Shown: positions 26,631-34,859 of the stretch, piece after piece
Numbering within the stretch: position 1 is the first letter of the stretch
Layout: each line of letters begins with the position of its first letter
NCBI RefSeq assembly: GCF_002288635.1
Contig: NZ_NRSW01000001.1
Location: 3,553,852-3,617,851, forward strand
Direction of reading: 5' to 3'
Length of the DNA: 64,000 bases
DNA from: Mucilaginibacter sp. MD40
GTDB taxonomy: Bacteria > Bacteroidota > Bacteroidia > Sphingobacteriales > Sphingobacteriaceae
The notes under the pieces: model-generated
What the model saw: only the letters and a program-made list of their open reading frames with translations
What the model was told of the DNA's origin: nothing
Database searches by the model: none
Position numbers and translations under genes: made by a program

Positions 26631-26661
26631 AAAAGCGGCGCTCATAATGAGCGCCGCTTTT
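26631..26661. terminator. bidirectional intrinsic terminator
   Basis: A perfect inverted repeat (26631-26645 and 26647-26661), AAAAGCGGCGCTCAT paired with its complement and followed by T-rich sequence. It lies between the convergent DUF2147 copy 3 and yceI-family genes. Confidence 0.87.
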
Positions 26662-26685
26662 GTTTTATATATATATTGTTGAAAA

Positions 26686-27258
26686 TTACTGTTTCATGAA
26701 CTCGCCGCTGGCGTTAAGTTCAACTTCGTCGCTCAGCATAGGCGCGCCGTATTTGCTGCCAAAGCCAAAATCAGAACGTTTGATAGTACCGGTAATTTTA
26801 AAACCAGCATCAGGAGCTTTAGTCATTGGGTTAGTGATAGTACCACGGTAAGCCACATCTAAAGTTACCGGTTTGGTTACACCATGCAGGGTTAAGTTAC
26901 CGGTTACTTTGTATTTGTTAGTGCCATTAGGTTTAACAGAAGTACTGGTAAAACTTAATGTAGGGAATTTTTCTGAATCAAAGAATTCAGCAGATTTAAG
27001 GTGACCGTCACGACGCTCGTTATCTGTATTTACAGAAGCGGTTTTAGCGGTAAAAGTATATTTAGCATCGCTAAAGTCAGGCTTTGCAGCTACGATAGAA
27101 GCGTCAAAATCTTTAAAAGTACCATCAACATCAGACACGGCTAAGTGGGTGATGGTAAATGTTACGTGTGAGTGTGCTTTGTCAACCGTCCAGGTGCTTT
27201 GCGCCGAAGCAGCGGTAGCAAATAAAGCTACAGTTAGTAAGGTGAAGATCTTTTTCAT
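26686..27258 (-). CDS. YceI-family periplasmic lipid-binding protein
   Basis: The 190-residue protein has a signal peptide MKKIFTLLTVALFATAASAQ and a lipocalin-like YceI domain (WTVDKAHSHVTFTITHLAVS ... GNLTLHGVTKPVTLDV ... IKRSDFGFG). YceI proteins bind polyisoprenoid-type lipids in the periplasm and are often induced by stress. The promoter is well defined: TACATTTG at 27285-27292 with a long palindrome just upstream. Confidence 0.93.
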   Translation of the reverse strand: MKKIFTLLTVALFATAASAQSTWTVDKAHSHVTFTITHLAVSDVDGTFKDFDASIVAAKPDFSDAKYTFTAKTASVNTDNERRDGHLKSAEFFDSEKFPTLSFTSTSVKPNGTNKYKVTGNLTLHGVTKPVTLDVAYRGTITNPMTKAPDAGFKITGTIKRSDFGFGSKYGAPMLSDEVELNASGEFMKQ

Positions 27259-27284
27259 GTTATGTTCTTATTATTTTAGTGATG

Positions 27285-27292
27285 CAAATGTA
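27285..27292 (-). promoter_or_regulatory. -7 promoter box of the YceI-family gene
   Basis: TACATTTG on the minus strand matches TAnnTTTG and ends 26 bases before the ATG at 27258. A 38-base palindrome begins 7 bases upstream of it. Confidence 0.55.
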
Positions 27293-27299
27293 AAAAAGG

Positions 27300-27337
27300 T
27301 TTTCAATAAAAGATGTTTAAACATCTTTTATTGAAAA
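27300..27337. repeat. 38-base perfect palindrome, candidate operator or terminator
   Basis: The two 19-base halves (27300-27318 and 27319-27337) are exact reverse complements with GTTTAAAC at the centre. The palindrome covers the position expected for the -33 element of the yceI-family promoter. It also lies just past the stop of the alpha/beta hydrolase gene and is followed on the minus strand by CCTTTTTT, so it could instead be an A/T-rich terminator, or serve both roles. Confidence 0.6.
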
Positions 27338-27348
27338 GTAATGACAAA

Positions 27349-28155
27349 CTATTTCCCCTTAAAGAAATCATCTACCCGCTTATTAAACTCGTCGGCCTTT
27401 TCAATCAGGGTGCCATGGCCCGATCCCTTTACTATCCAAAGCTTTGAATGAGGGATGTTGGCCTGTATCAACCGTGTATGCTTGTCGGCTATCACATCAT
27501 GCTCGCCGGCTATGATAAAAGCAGGGCATGTTATTTTGTGCAGTTGGCTAAGGCTGATATTTGGCTGCTCCCAATCGAGCATAAACATTTTGAAGTTATT
27601 TTTTTCAGCAGCGGTTTTCCAGTGCGTGTTCTTATTCTTCTCGTAGTATTTTTTGGAATTTGCCCAGCCTTTAGGGTCGGCAAAGGATGAAGCATCAGGC
27701 GTGATATTAGCCCCCGTCGACGCGAAACTGATCACCTTATCGGGGTGCCGTATCGCCATCAATATGGCATTGATACCCCCATCGCTCCAACCCAGCACAT
27801 AGGCTTTAGGCACATGCAACACATCAAGCAGATTCGCGAAATCATCAGCCATTTGCTCAAAAGTGATCTTGGGGTTTGGGTCAACCGATTTTCCCTGCGA
27901 ACGGCTGTCAACCAGTATCACATGGTAATGTTTGGCAAAATAAGGCACATTATGGCTAAAGGCGCTCATGTCGCCCGCGTTACCGTGTATCATTAACAAA
28001 GCCGGGCCGCTGCCATACTCCTCTACATATAGCTTTATGCCATTAACCTGGTAGTATTTGCCAACGGCCTCATTTTTACCATAAGGTATATTTTGGCCAT
28101 AGCCGAAAAAGGACAGGAACTGAGGGATAATGGCTAATAAAATCACAGCTTTCAT
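27349..28155 (-). CDS. secreted alpha/beta hydrolase
   Basis: The 268-residue protein has an N-terminal signal-like segment (MKAVILLAIIPQFLSFFGYG). The alpha/beta hydrolase fold shows oxyanion region HGNAGDMSAF, nucleophile elbow GWSDGG (Ser), acid near AGEHDVIAD, and catalytic His in GSGHGT. The family includes esterases, lipases and epoxide or C-C hydrolases; the substrate is unknown. The fold is complete and the length typical. Confidence 0.88.
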   Translation of the reverse strand: MKAVILLAIIPQFLSFFGYGQNIPYGKNEAVGKYYQVNGIKLYVEEYGSGPALLMIHGNAGDMSAFSHNVPYFAKHYHVILVDSRSQGKSVDPNPKITFEQMADDFANLLDVLHVPKAYVLGWSDGGINAILMAIRHPDKVISFASTGANITPDASSFADPKGWANSKKYYEKNKNTHWKTAAEKNNFKMFMLDWEQPNISLSQLHKITCPAFIIAGEHDVIADKHTRLIQANIPHSKLWIVKGSGHGTLIEKADEFNKRVDDFFKGK

Positions 28156-28209
28156 ATACTACGGTTTTGCCTAAAGGTAGTAAATGAATTTAAATGTATA
28201 TAGCCAAAC

Positions 28210-29316
28210 TTAGCCGATGTTTTCCCATTTACCGCTATCCAGGCTGCGGTAAATAGCATCGATCACTTTCATATCTTTCTCCCCTTCTTCGCCCGGCACA
28301 CGGCTCTGCTTACCCAAACGTACACAAGTAGCGAAATCATCCATCTGTGCGGCTTGCTGATTAATGTTGGGGATATTCATAGGCTTGCCGTTCACTTTAC
28401 CGTCAAGCCCGTCATAACCATAGGCGGGTTCCAGTTCAAAACTGCCCTTATCTGCCTTTGCCCGTAAAAAGCCCCAGTTATTATTATAGCTCGATTTCCC
28501 GGTCACTTTTTGCCCTCCCGGGAATTTGAGTTCCCAAAAAACGGTTTCATCAACTTCACTGAACAGCTCGGGCCGGGTTTTCTCCTGTGTAGCCCTTACT
28601 GCCAAAGGTTCCTGCCCTAAAGTATAACGGGCACCCTGTATGGCATAAATACCCATATCCATTAAGCCACCACCGCCGGCCAAAGCCTTTTTTAACCTCC
28701 AGGCGTTAGGGTCGCCCGTATATTTGAAACCATTGCCAGTTGCTATTTCCGTTACTTTCCCCAAAATTTGCTTTTGCCCCAGGCGCATTACTTCCTGAGT
28801 ATGGGGCTCAAAATGCAATCTGTAGCCTATTGATAAAAGCCGGTTGGCCTTTTTACAGGCGGCGATCATCTCACGGCAGTCTGCAGCGTTCAGGGCCATT
28901 GGTTTTTCACATATCACGTGCTTACCCGCCCTGGCAGCCCTTATAGTGTATTCCTTGTGCATGGATACGGGTAACACCACGTATATAATATCTATATCAG
29001 GGTTATCGGCAATGCTGTCGAAAGTTTGGTAATTATAAATGTTTTTTTGAGGAATGTTGTATTTAGCTGCCCACTCGGTGGCTTTTGAAGGTGTACCGGT
29101 AACTATACCTGCCAGGTAGCAGTTTTTGGTTTGCTGCAATGCCGGCGCCAGTTGCCCGCCCGCGTAACCACCCAAGCCAACCAAAGCTATGCCCAGTTTT
29201 TTACCGGGTTGTAAACAGGCCGCCGATAATATGGCCGGACTAACAGCAAGCGCCCCTGCCAATACGGAGCTTTTGCGTATAAAATCTCTCCTTGATGTTT
29301 TCGGTGCCTGTTTCAT
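28210..29316 (-). CDS. Gfo/Idh/MocA-family oxidoreductase, Tat-exported
   Basis: The 368-residue protein begins with a twin-arginine signal (TSRRDFIRKSSVLAGALAVS), so it is folded with its NAD(P) cofactor before export. The Rossmann domain has the dinucleotide motif GLGGYAGG, and EKPMALNAAD carries the family's conserved EKP motif. The C-terminal domain follows from about residue 160. Related enzymes oxidise or reduce sugars and sugar derivatives, as in periplasmic glycan processing. Substrate unknown. It lies 24 bases downstream of the amidase gene on the same strand. Confidence 0.9.
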   Translation of the reverse strand: MKQAPKTSRRDFIRKSSVLAGALAVSPAILSAACLQPGKKLGIALVGLGGYAGGQLAPALQQTKNCYLAGIVTGTPSKATEWAAKYNIPQKNIYNYQTFDSIADNPDIDIIYVVLPVSMHKEYTIRAARAGKHVICEKPMALNAADCREMIAACKKANRLLSIGYRLHFEPHTQEVMRLGQKQILGKVTEIATGNGFKYTGDPNAWRLKKALAGGGGLMDMGIYAIQGARYTLGQEPLAVRATQEKTRPELFSEVDETVFWELKFPGGQKVTGKSSYNNNWGFLRAKADKGSFELEPAYGYDGLDGKVNGKPMNIPNINQQAAQMDDFATCVRLGKQSRVPGEEGEKDMKVIDAIYRSLDSGKWENIG

Positions 29317-29340
29317 AGTATGCTATTTTAATGGTTTACC

Positions 29341-30128
29341 CTAATCAAACCCCTGCCGGTACTTTTTAACGGCATTGGTAATGGAGCGCGCTATGGCGTT
29401 TTGCCCTTCGTCGGAATTGAGGTATTTTTCATCGGAAGGGTTATTAATAAAACCCGTTTCCACCAGCAGGCCGGGCATCCCGCTTTGCTGCAAAATAAGC
29501 ACGCCCTGCTCCTTAACGCCTAAACTGTGCCTGCCGTCTTTTTCCTTAAATTCCTGGTTAAGCAAGTTGCCAAAATGGATACTCTGCTTACGAAAACGCT
29601 GCTGAAACGCCCCTAAAACAATGGCGTTAACCGCATCATCCTCTCCATAACCACTGTATTTTTTTTGTAGTCTTTCTCAATAAATATGGCGGCATTCTCA
29701 CGCAGGGCTTCCATTTGTTCCTGTTTGCGGTGAAACCCGTAAACCAGCAGCAAAACGCCCTTGCTTGTGCCAACTTTTTCCGGCGATGAATTACAGTGTA
29801 TAGATATGAACAAGTTAGCCTTGTTTTCGTTTGCGATTTCCGCACGTTTATGCAGCTCTATAAACTTATCCGTGCTGCGCGTCATCAATACCTCAACTGC
29901 GGGCATCTCTTCTTTAAGCATCGTTCTCAACTTTTTCGCAATGGCAAGCGCCACCGTTTTTTCGTTGGAGTAAGCCCCGTGCGAACCGGGGTCCTTACCG
30001 CCATGCCCGGCATCAATAACGATCTTCTGAAAACTATAGGCCTTTCTCTGCGCAAAAAGGCTTGGGCTGCATGCGGTAATGATTAAAAATATGGCGAGTG
30101 AAGCGATAGTTAAAGGCTTGTGTAACAT
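29341..30128 (-). pseudogene. N-acetylmuramoyl-L-alanine amidase (Amidase_3), split by a -1 frameshift
   Basis: The gene encodes a periplasmic zinc amidase that cuts the MurNAc-L-Ala bond. The N-terminal part has a signal with a possible lipobox (IITAC), then IDAGHGGKDPG (zinc His), EKTVALAIA (zinc Glu) and FISIHCNSS (zinc His). The frame breaks at an eight-A run (29659-29666, T8 on the plus strand). Upstream the protein reads ...IFIEKDYKK and ends at a TAG near 29613. Adding one A restores YSGYGEDDAVNAIVLGAFQQ and then LLVETGFINN with the catalytic Glu. Read through, the protein is ~262 residues, normal for the family. It could be a real pseudogene, a sequencing error, or a gene expressed by slippage. 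The second of two ATGs (30128) is chosen because it lies four bases after the -7 box. Confidence 0.8.
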
Positions 30129-30132
30129 CATG

Positions 30133-30140
30133 CAAAGGTA
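30133..30140 (-). promoter_or_regulatory. -7 promoter box TACCTTTG of the amidase gene
   Basis: On the minus strand TACCTTTG is followed by CATG and then the ATG at 30128, the same four-base spacing seen at five other genes. The nested palindrome at 30142-30185 starts one base upstream. Confidence 0.58.
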
Positions 30141-30141
30141 G

Positions 30142-30185
30142 GCGGATTGTTTAAAACCTTTAAGCTTAATGTTTAAACAATCCGC
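30142..30185. repeat. 44-base nested inverted repeat, candidate operator
   Basis: Perfect 14-base arms GCGGATTGTTTAAA (30142-30155) and its complement (30172-30185) enclose a smaller palindrome TTAAGCTTAA (30160-30169). It lies between two divergently transcribed genes, so it cannot be a terminator of either. It directly abuts the amidase -7 box. Confidence 0.65.
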
Positions 30186-30300
30186 ATGTTGATAAAATAT
30201 ACGCTAAACGAATATTTTTTTCTGAAATAGCCGTAACCTATAATTAAACGCCCTCGTACAAAACGGTATATTATAAATTGCATTGTAGCGGATAATTTAT

Positions 30301-30633
30301 ATGGAAACAGCGTTATCATCCTCAACACAAACATTCATCCTTTTCCTCATAGCAGGGTCGGTATTGGTATATCTCATTCTTTTATTTGATAAAAAGAACC
30401 GCCAGAAGCTCAACAAGGTACTTAAGCAAGCCAGCGACACACCACCTATGCTAATGCAAAAAGCCGCCGCGTACAAAGTACAAAACCTTAAAGCCGTTTG
30501 CGCAGAGGCCGGTCCCGATCGCACCGCCATTGCCAAAGAACTGGACCAACTGGTAGCTGATTATGATAAAGGGCTGATTCCCCTGCCCGATTATTGCAGC
30601 AAACTCAACAGCCTGCTGGCTATGAGCGCCTGA
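30301..30633 (+). CDS. single-pass membrane protein of unknown function
   Basis: The 110-residue product has one N-terminal transmembrane helix (about residues 11-28, FILFLIAGSVLVYLILLF). It is followed by a basic then mostly helical cytoplasmic tail ending PLPDYCSKLNSLLAMSA. No family recognised. It is probably co-transcribed with mnmD, which starts 56 bases after its stop. Confidence 0.68.
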   Translation: METALSSSTQTFILFLIAGSVLVYLILLFDKKNRQKLNKVLKQASDTPPMLMQKAAAYKVQNLKAVCAEAGPDRTAIAKELDQLVADYDKGLIPLPDYCSKLNSLLAMSA

Positions 30634-30689
30634 TTCGGCTTTCCCAACCACGCTTTTTAATCCGTGCTTTTATTTGTTTGTTTGCAGTT

Positions 30690-31379
30690 ATGAATAACGC
30701 GCAGGCCAACCAGCATTTAAGTATTGTTACTACCGCCGACGGCTCAAAAACTATTTACAACGCGCTCGTGGGCGAAAATTACCACTCCAAACACGGGGCA
30801 TTGCAAGAGAGCCTGCACGTATTTGTACATTCGGGCTTAGAGTTTTTTTTAGAGAAAAGCGGCCAAAGTACGGCGAATGTTTTAGAAGTGGGTTTCGGTA
30901 CGGGGCTTAATTTCTTGCTTAGCGCCGACTACTGTAACCAGCATAAAGCCTCGATAAATTACACAGGCATTGAGGCTTACCCACTTACCCAGGAGTTGAT
31001 CGCGGCCACTGGTTACGAACAGTATGTTACACCTGCAAGCTGGCAAAGTTTCCTGGAAAACTATGAGTCTGCCCTGCAAAAACCGGTGGATATTAACAAC
31101 GCTAAACTCCGCGTAGCGCAAAGTACCCTGGCTAACTTTACTACTGACGACCTATTTGACGTGATCTATTTTGACGCGTTCGCTGCCATACACCAGCCGG
31201 AAATGTGGAGCGATGAGGCCATTAAACATACCCTGCAATTTTTAAAACCTGGGGGCATATTTGTCACTTATGCCATAACGGGCAACCTCAAACGCTGTAT
31301 AAAAGCCCTTGGCCTGAAGGTTGAAAAAGCGCCCGGCGCGCCCGGTAAACGAGAGATGCTAAGAGCGATTTCTGTGTAG
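30690..31379 (+). CDS. mnmD: tRNA (mnm5s2U34) methyltransferase MnmD
   Basis: The 229-residue SAM-dependent methyltransferase has motif I VLEVGFGTGLNFLLS and the MnmC2-type LFDVIYFDAFAAIHQPEMWS. It methylates aminomethyl-uridine at the wobble position of certain tRNAs; stand-alone MnmD lacks the FAD domain fused in proteobacterial MnmC. The 'DAFAAIHQPEMW' block (usually DAFAPxxxPELW) identifies the family. The ATG at 30690 is chosen; an in-frame extension from 30594 would overlap the upstream gene. Confidence 0.88.
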   Translation: MNNAQANQHLSIVTTADGSKTIYNALVGENYHSKHGALQESLHVFVHSGLEFFLEKSGQSTANVLEVGFGTGLNFLLSADYCNQHKASINYTGIEAYPLTQELIAATGYEQYVTPASWQSFLENYESALQKPVDINNAKLRVAQSTLANFTTDDLFDVIYFDAFAAIHQPEMWSDEAIKHTLQFLKPGGIFVTYAITGNLKRCIKALGLKVEKAPGAPGKREMLRAISV

Positions 31380-31456
31380 TAGGCAGACAAGCCTGAGCTG
31401 GGGATCTTTAAGACCGTCAATCTGCCATTACCCGCTCACAACTGCAAACTAACTGC

Positions 31457-31464
31457 TACCTTTG
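31457..31464 (+). promoter_or_regulatory. -7 promoter box of mazG
   Basis: TACCTTTG matches TAnnTTTG and ends 15 bases before the ATG at 31480. Confidence 0.5.
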
Positions 31465-31479
31465 TAAAAATAGATAAAC

Positions 31480-32283
31480 ATGGCTTTAACTCCTCCCATT
31501 ACCGCACATAACCCTGCCGACGCTTTTAATCGCCTGCTCACCATTATGGATGACCTGCGTACCAATTGCCCCTGGGATAAAAAACAAACGCTGGAAAGTT
31601 TACGCCATTTAACCATTGAAGAAACCTATGAGCTGTCTGACGCTATTTTGAGCGGCGATATGGACGAGATAAGGAAAGAACTTGGCGATATTATGCTGCA
31701 CATGGTGTTTTATTCCCGCATCGCCTCAGAAACCAACGACTTTACGATTACCGACGTATTGAACGGCATTTGCGATAAACTCATTAACCGCCATCCGCAT
31801 ATTTACAGCGATACCCATGTGAATGATGAGGCTGATGTTAAACGCAACTGGGAGCAAATTAAACTAAAAGAAGGTAATAAATCTGTCTTAGGAGGTGTCC
31901 CTGCATCGCTGCCAGCCCTGGTTAAAGCTTCGCGTATACAGGAGAAAGCACGCGGGGTAGGTTTTGATTGGGATAACCGTGAGCAGGTATGGGCCAAAGT
32001 GGAGGAAGAGCTGCAGGAGTTTAAAGACGAATATAATACCGCTGACGAGCATACCATTGATACGGAAAAAGCCGAAGCTGAATTTGGCGACCTGATGTTC
32101 TCGCTTATTAATTACGCGCGCTTTATTAACATCAACCCCGAAGACGCGTTGGAAAAAACCAACCGCAAGTTCATCAAACGTTTTCAATACCTGGAGCAAA
32201 AAGCACGCGAAAATGGCAAGCAACTGCATGATATGAGCCTGGCTGAAATGGATGTTTTTTGGGAGGAAGCGAAAAAAGTTTAA
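31480..32283 (+). CDS. mazG: nucleoside triphosphate pyrophosphohydrolase MazG
   Basis: The 267-residue enzyme has two MazG domains. The first has EETYELSDAI and ELGDIMLHMVF. The second has the active EExxE...ExxD pattern: EELQEFKDEY and EFGDLMFSLINYAR. It hydrolyses (d)NTPs to monophosphates, cleaning up aberrant nucleotides and modulating (p)ppGpp in some bacteria. Length and N-terminal LLTIMDDLRTNCPWDKKQT are typical. Confidence 0.95.
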   Translation: MALTPPITAHNPADAFNRLLTIMDDLRTNCPWDKKQTLESLRHLTIEETYELSDAILSGDMDEIRKELGDIMLHMVFYSRIASETNDFTITDVLNGICDKLINRHPHIYSDTHVNDEADVKRNWEQIKLKEGNKSVLGGVPASLPALVKASRIQEKARGVGFDWDNREQVWAKVEEELQEFKDEYNTADEHTIDTEKAEAEFGDLMFSLINYARFININPEDALEKTNRKFIKRFQYLEQKARENGKQLHDMSLAEMDVFWEEAKKV

Positions 32284-32349
32284 ATACCTGTTTCGCGCCT
32301 GTAGCGTTTGCCCTGTTTATTACGTAACACAAAGTAATTACATAATAAA

Positions 32350-32805
32350 ATGAAAGCAATTAAATATATGATCCTGCTGGCGGTAGGCGCCATCTTTATT
32401 GCGGGATGCTTAAAAACCAGCGATGCGCCGCCTTTTACTTACCCAACAGGTAATTTTAGCGGCGAATTCAGGCGAATTACCAAAACCAGTAAACAGACTA
32501 AACCTGATACATTAAAAGCCAACATAAAACTATTGCTTGATGTTAAAACCGGCTACGCCGTTACCGGCGATACTGTTACCCTGCACGCAGGCAGCAAGGG
32601 CGACTATGCTATCAATCAAAGCAACATCATTTTTGCAGACAGAACCATACCTACCACTACCACCACTACCCCTTCAAACGTACCGCCGCAAAAAGTGCGA
32701 CTGAACGGGCAGTACATTTACTTGTATAGTGGCGATGTTTTCCAAATGTTAAAGGTAGTGGGCGATACCGTGAGGTATGAGTACGACTTGAAAAAAACGA
32801 ACTAA
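32350..32805 (+). CDS. lipoprotein of unknown function
   Basis: The 151-residue protein has a lipoprotein signal with lipobox IAGC (Cys at about residue 20) and a beta-rich mature domain. A low-complexity Thr/Pro stretch (TIPTTTTTTPSNVPP) lies near residue 105. No family recognised by eye. The gap to the sigma-factor gene is 76 bases on the same strand. Confidence 0.75.
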   Translation: MKAIKYMILLAVGAIFIAGCLKTSDAPPFTYPTGNFSGEFRRITKTSKQTKPDTLKANIKLLLDVKTGYAVTGDTVTLHAGSKGDYAINQSNIIFADRTIPTTTTTTPSNVPPQKVRLNGQYIYLYSGDVFQMLKVVGDTVRYEYDLKKTN

Positions 32806-32881
32806 GAGGCCGGAATAAAAGCGCTTAGCCAATACCACCGGGTAACACCGAGTGGTAGTTGATTAAGCCGTATACTACTAA

Positions 32882-33433
32882 ATGCATTTACTTAAACGTA
32901 TTACTGATGAAGAGATCATCAGTAAGTGTATGTCGGGCAGCGTAAAGCACCAGGAACTGCTGTATAAGCAGTTTTATGGCTATGCTATGGGCATAAGCAT
33001 GCGATACAGCCTTAATGAGGACGACGCGCTCGAAGTGGTAAATGATGCATTTATAAAGGTATTTAACAATATAGCCAATTATAAAACCGATAAACCTTTT
33101 AAAGCCTGGCTGCGCACTATTGTAGTAAATACTGCTATTGACAGGCGCCGCCGCGAACTGAAACACCAGGGTAATACCGATATTGAGGATGCCTATAATG
33201 TTGGCAGCAGCGCGCAGGCTATTGAAACACTCAACGCTAAGGATATTTTAAAGCTGATGAAGCAATTGCCGCATATACAGCTTACTATTTTTAATATGTA
33301 CGAAATTGATGGGTACAACCACGATGAGATAGGCCGGATACTTAACCTTCCCGCAAGCTCATCGAGGGTTTATTTGAGCAGGGCCAAAGAGAAGCTTAGG
33401 CTACTGTTAACAACAGAAACACTAAAACCATGA
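32882..33433 (+). CDS. ECF-type RNA polymerase sigma factor
   Basis: The 183-residue sigma-70 family protein has region 2 (LYKQFYGYAMGISMRYSLNEDDALEVVNDAFIKVF...KPFKAWLRTIVVNTAIDRRRR) and region 4 (QLPHIQLTIFNMYEIDGYNHDEIGRILNLPASSSRVYLSRAKEKLR). Its last four bases overlap the start of the barrel-protein gene (ATGA), so the two are translationally coupled and the downstream protein likely controls sigma activity. Target genes cannot be read here, but envelope functions are expected from the partner. Confidence 0.93.
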   Translation: MHLLKRITDEEIISKCMSGSVKHQELLYKQFYGYAMGISMRYSLNEDDALEVVNDAFIKVFNNIANYKTDKPFKAWLRTIVVNTAIDRRRRELKHQGNTDIEDAYNVGSSAQAIETLNAKDILKLMKQLPHIQLTIFNMYEIDGYNHDEIGRILNLPASSSRVYLSRAKEKLRLLLTTETLKP

Positions 33434-34818
33434 ACGAGCAGTTTGATGATAAAATAGCAAGCCGCATCAGGGAGGTGTTTGAAGATTATCAATCGCCCCC
33501 GGCAGCGCATGGATGGGCCGAACTAAAAAAACAGCTACCTGCAGAAAAGCATAAGCGTGGCATGGCCTGGCTGTGGTGGTCAAGCGCGGCCGCCGCGGTG
33601 ATATTGCTTGCGCTGGGGCTGGGCATGTGGTTTACTCATCAGGAATCCACGGTAAATAACATGGTTGCAAAACCTGCTGTTAAACAAACCCATGCCATAA
33701 CAGCCGATACCGGCAATCAAAAGCAAACAAACGAAGTGCCTGCATTGGCACAAAATGCACCTGTAATTGACCCAGCCGTCCGTCAGCATAACTGGTTAAA
33801 CGGCATGGGCACACCAACTGCTCAACACGGGAAAAGCCCGGTTGTTCCGACTTCTGTACCAACAGGAGAGGCTTACACACAACCGGCATCTACTTCTATA
33901 GCTGCCGCGACTGTTAAAACAGAGCCTGCTAACGGACCCGATAGTGCTAAAAATACACCTGACATAGCAGCGCAGCAGCAAATCGCCCAGAACAACCCTG
34001 TTGTGCTAAGCACTCCCCCCGCCGTATCACAAAAAGCTACGGATAATGGCGCCAATGCCAAGGTGTCTGCCCATATGATGGATATGCTGGAGCAGGATAA
34101 GGCGGCCAGACAAGCGAAAAAGAATACTGAAAATAGCAACATCGACAAAAAAGTAACCTTTAGTATTTACGCGGCCACCTATTTTAACTATGCTGAAGGC
34201 AGCAGCAACCAGGTAAATGCCGGTGCGGGCGTAAGTTCTGATTTCAGGCTGAGTAAACGGTTAAAACTTTCAACCGGCGTTGCCCTTGCTCAAAATTCGT
34301 TAAACTACAACGCCATTACATCGTTGCCGCAAACGGTATCCGCGGCGTCGTTCGTATCCAGTGCGCCGGTGCTCAAACAGGAAACCCTTTTTGCCATGTC
34401 GGCGGCGGCGCCTGTATTCAGGAACTATAATGTAAGTATGGTTGGCCTTGATGTGCCTATCAATTTAAAATATGAGTTTAACCCGGATAAGTCAGACGCG
34501 TTCATCTCAGCCGGGTTGAGCTCAGGTACCTTTATCGACGAAAACTACACCTACAGATATACCTACAGCAATGGTTTTCTTGCCGATAGCCAAGGTGCGG
34601 GTGAAGATCAAAAGCAATCGGCACATAACAGCTTTAGTAATTTTTACTTCGCCCGCATGCTTAACTTCTCTTTTGGAGTAGGCTACCCGGTTGGCAAAAA
34701 CAGGTTAGTTATCGAGCCGTTTGTAAAATATCCCCTTGGTGGCCTCGGCGCTCAGGACATCAGGTTTGGGTCGGGTGGTGTTAACCTGAAATTTAGTTTT
34801 AAAAACAGTAAAAAATAA
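33430..34818 (+). CDS. predicted anti-sigma-like protein fused to outer-membrane beta-barrel
   Basis: The 462-residue protein has three visible parts. A short cytoplasmic N-terminus (residues 1-44) carries FEDYQSPPAAHGWAELKKQL, a motif seen in Bacteroidota proteins paired with ECF sigma factors. One transmembrane helix follows (about 45-68, WLWWSSAAAAVILLALGLG). A long Pro/Ala/Thr/Gln-rich linker (about 70-235) leads to a C-terminal beta-barrel domain (about 238-462) with alternating aromatic strands, ending NLKFSFKNSKK. A single chain could thus span the periplasm from inner to outer membrane. Coupling to the sigma gene suggests signal sensing, as an anti-sigma; this role is inference. Confidence 0.72.
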   Translation: MNEQFDDKIASRIREVFEDYQSPPAAHGWAELKKQLPAEKHKRGMAWLWWSSAAAAVILLALGLGMWFTHQESTVNNMVAKPAVKQTHAITADTGNQKQTNEVPALAQNAPVIDPAVRQHNWLNGMGTPTAQHGKSPVVPTSVPTGEAYTQPASTSIAAATVKTEPANGPDSAKNTPDIAAQQQIAQNNPVVLSTPPAVSQKATDNGANAKVSAHMMDMLEQDKAARQAKKNTENSNIDKKVTFSIYAATYFNYAEGSSNQVNAGAGVSSDFRLSKRLKLSTGVALAQNSLNYNAITSLPQTVSAASFVSSAPVLKQETLFAMSAAAPVFRNYNVSMVGLDVPINLKYEFNPDKSDAFISAGLSSGTFIDENYTYRYTYSNGFLADSQGAGEDQKQSAHNSFSNFYFARMLNFSFGVGYPVGKNRLVIEPFVKYPLGGLGAQDIRFGSGGVNLKFSFKNSKK

Positions 34819-34859
34819 GGTGGACCAAAGGGCTGCCCTAATTGAACATCGGAAATAGT

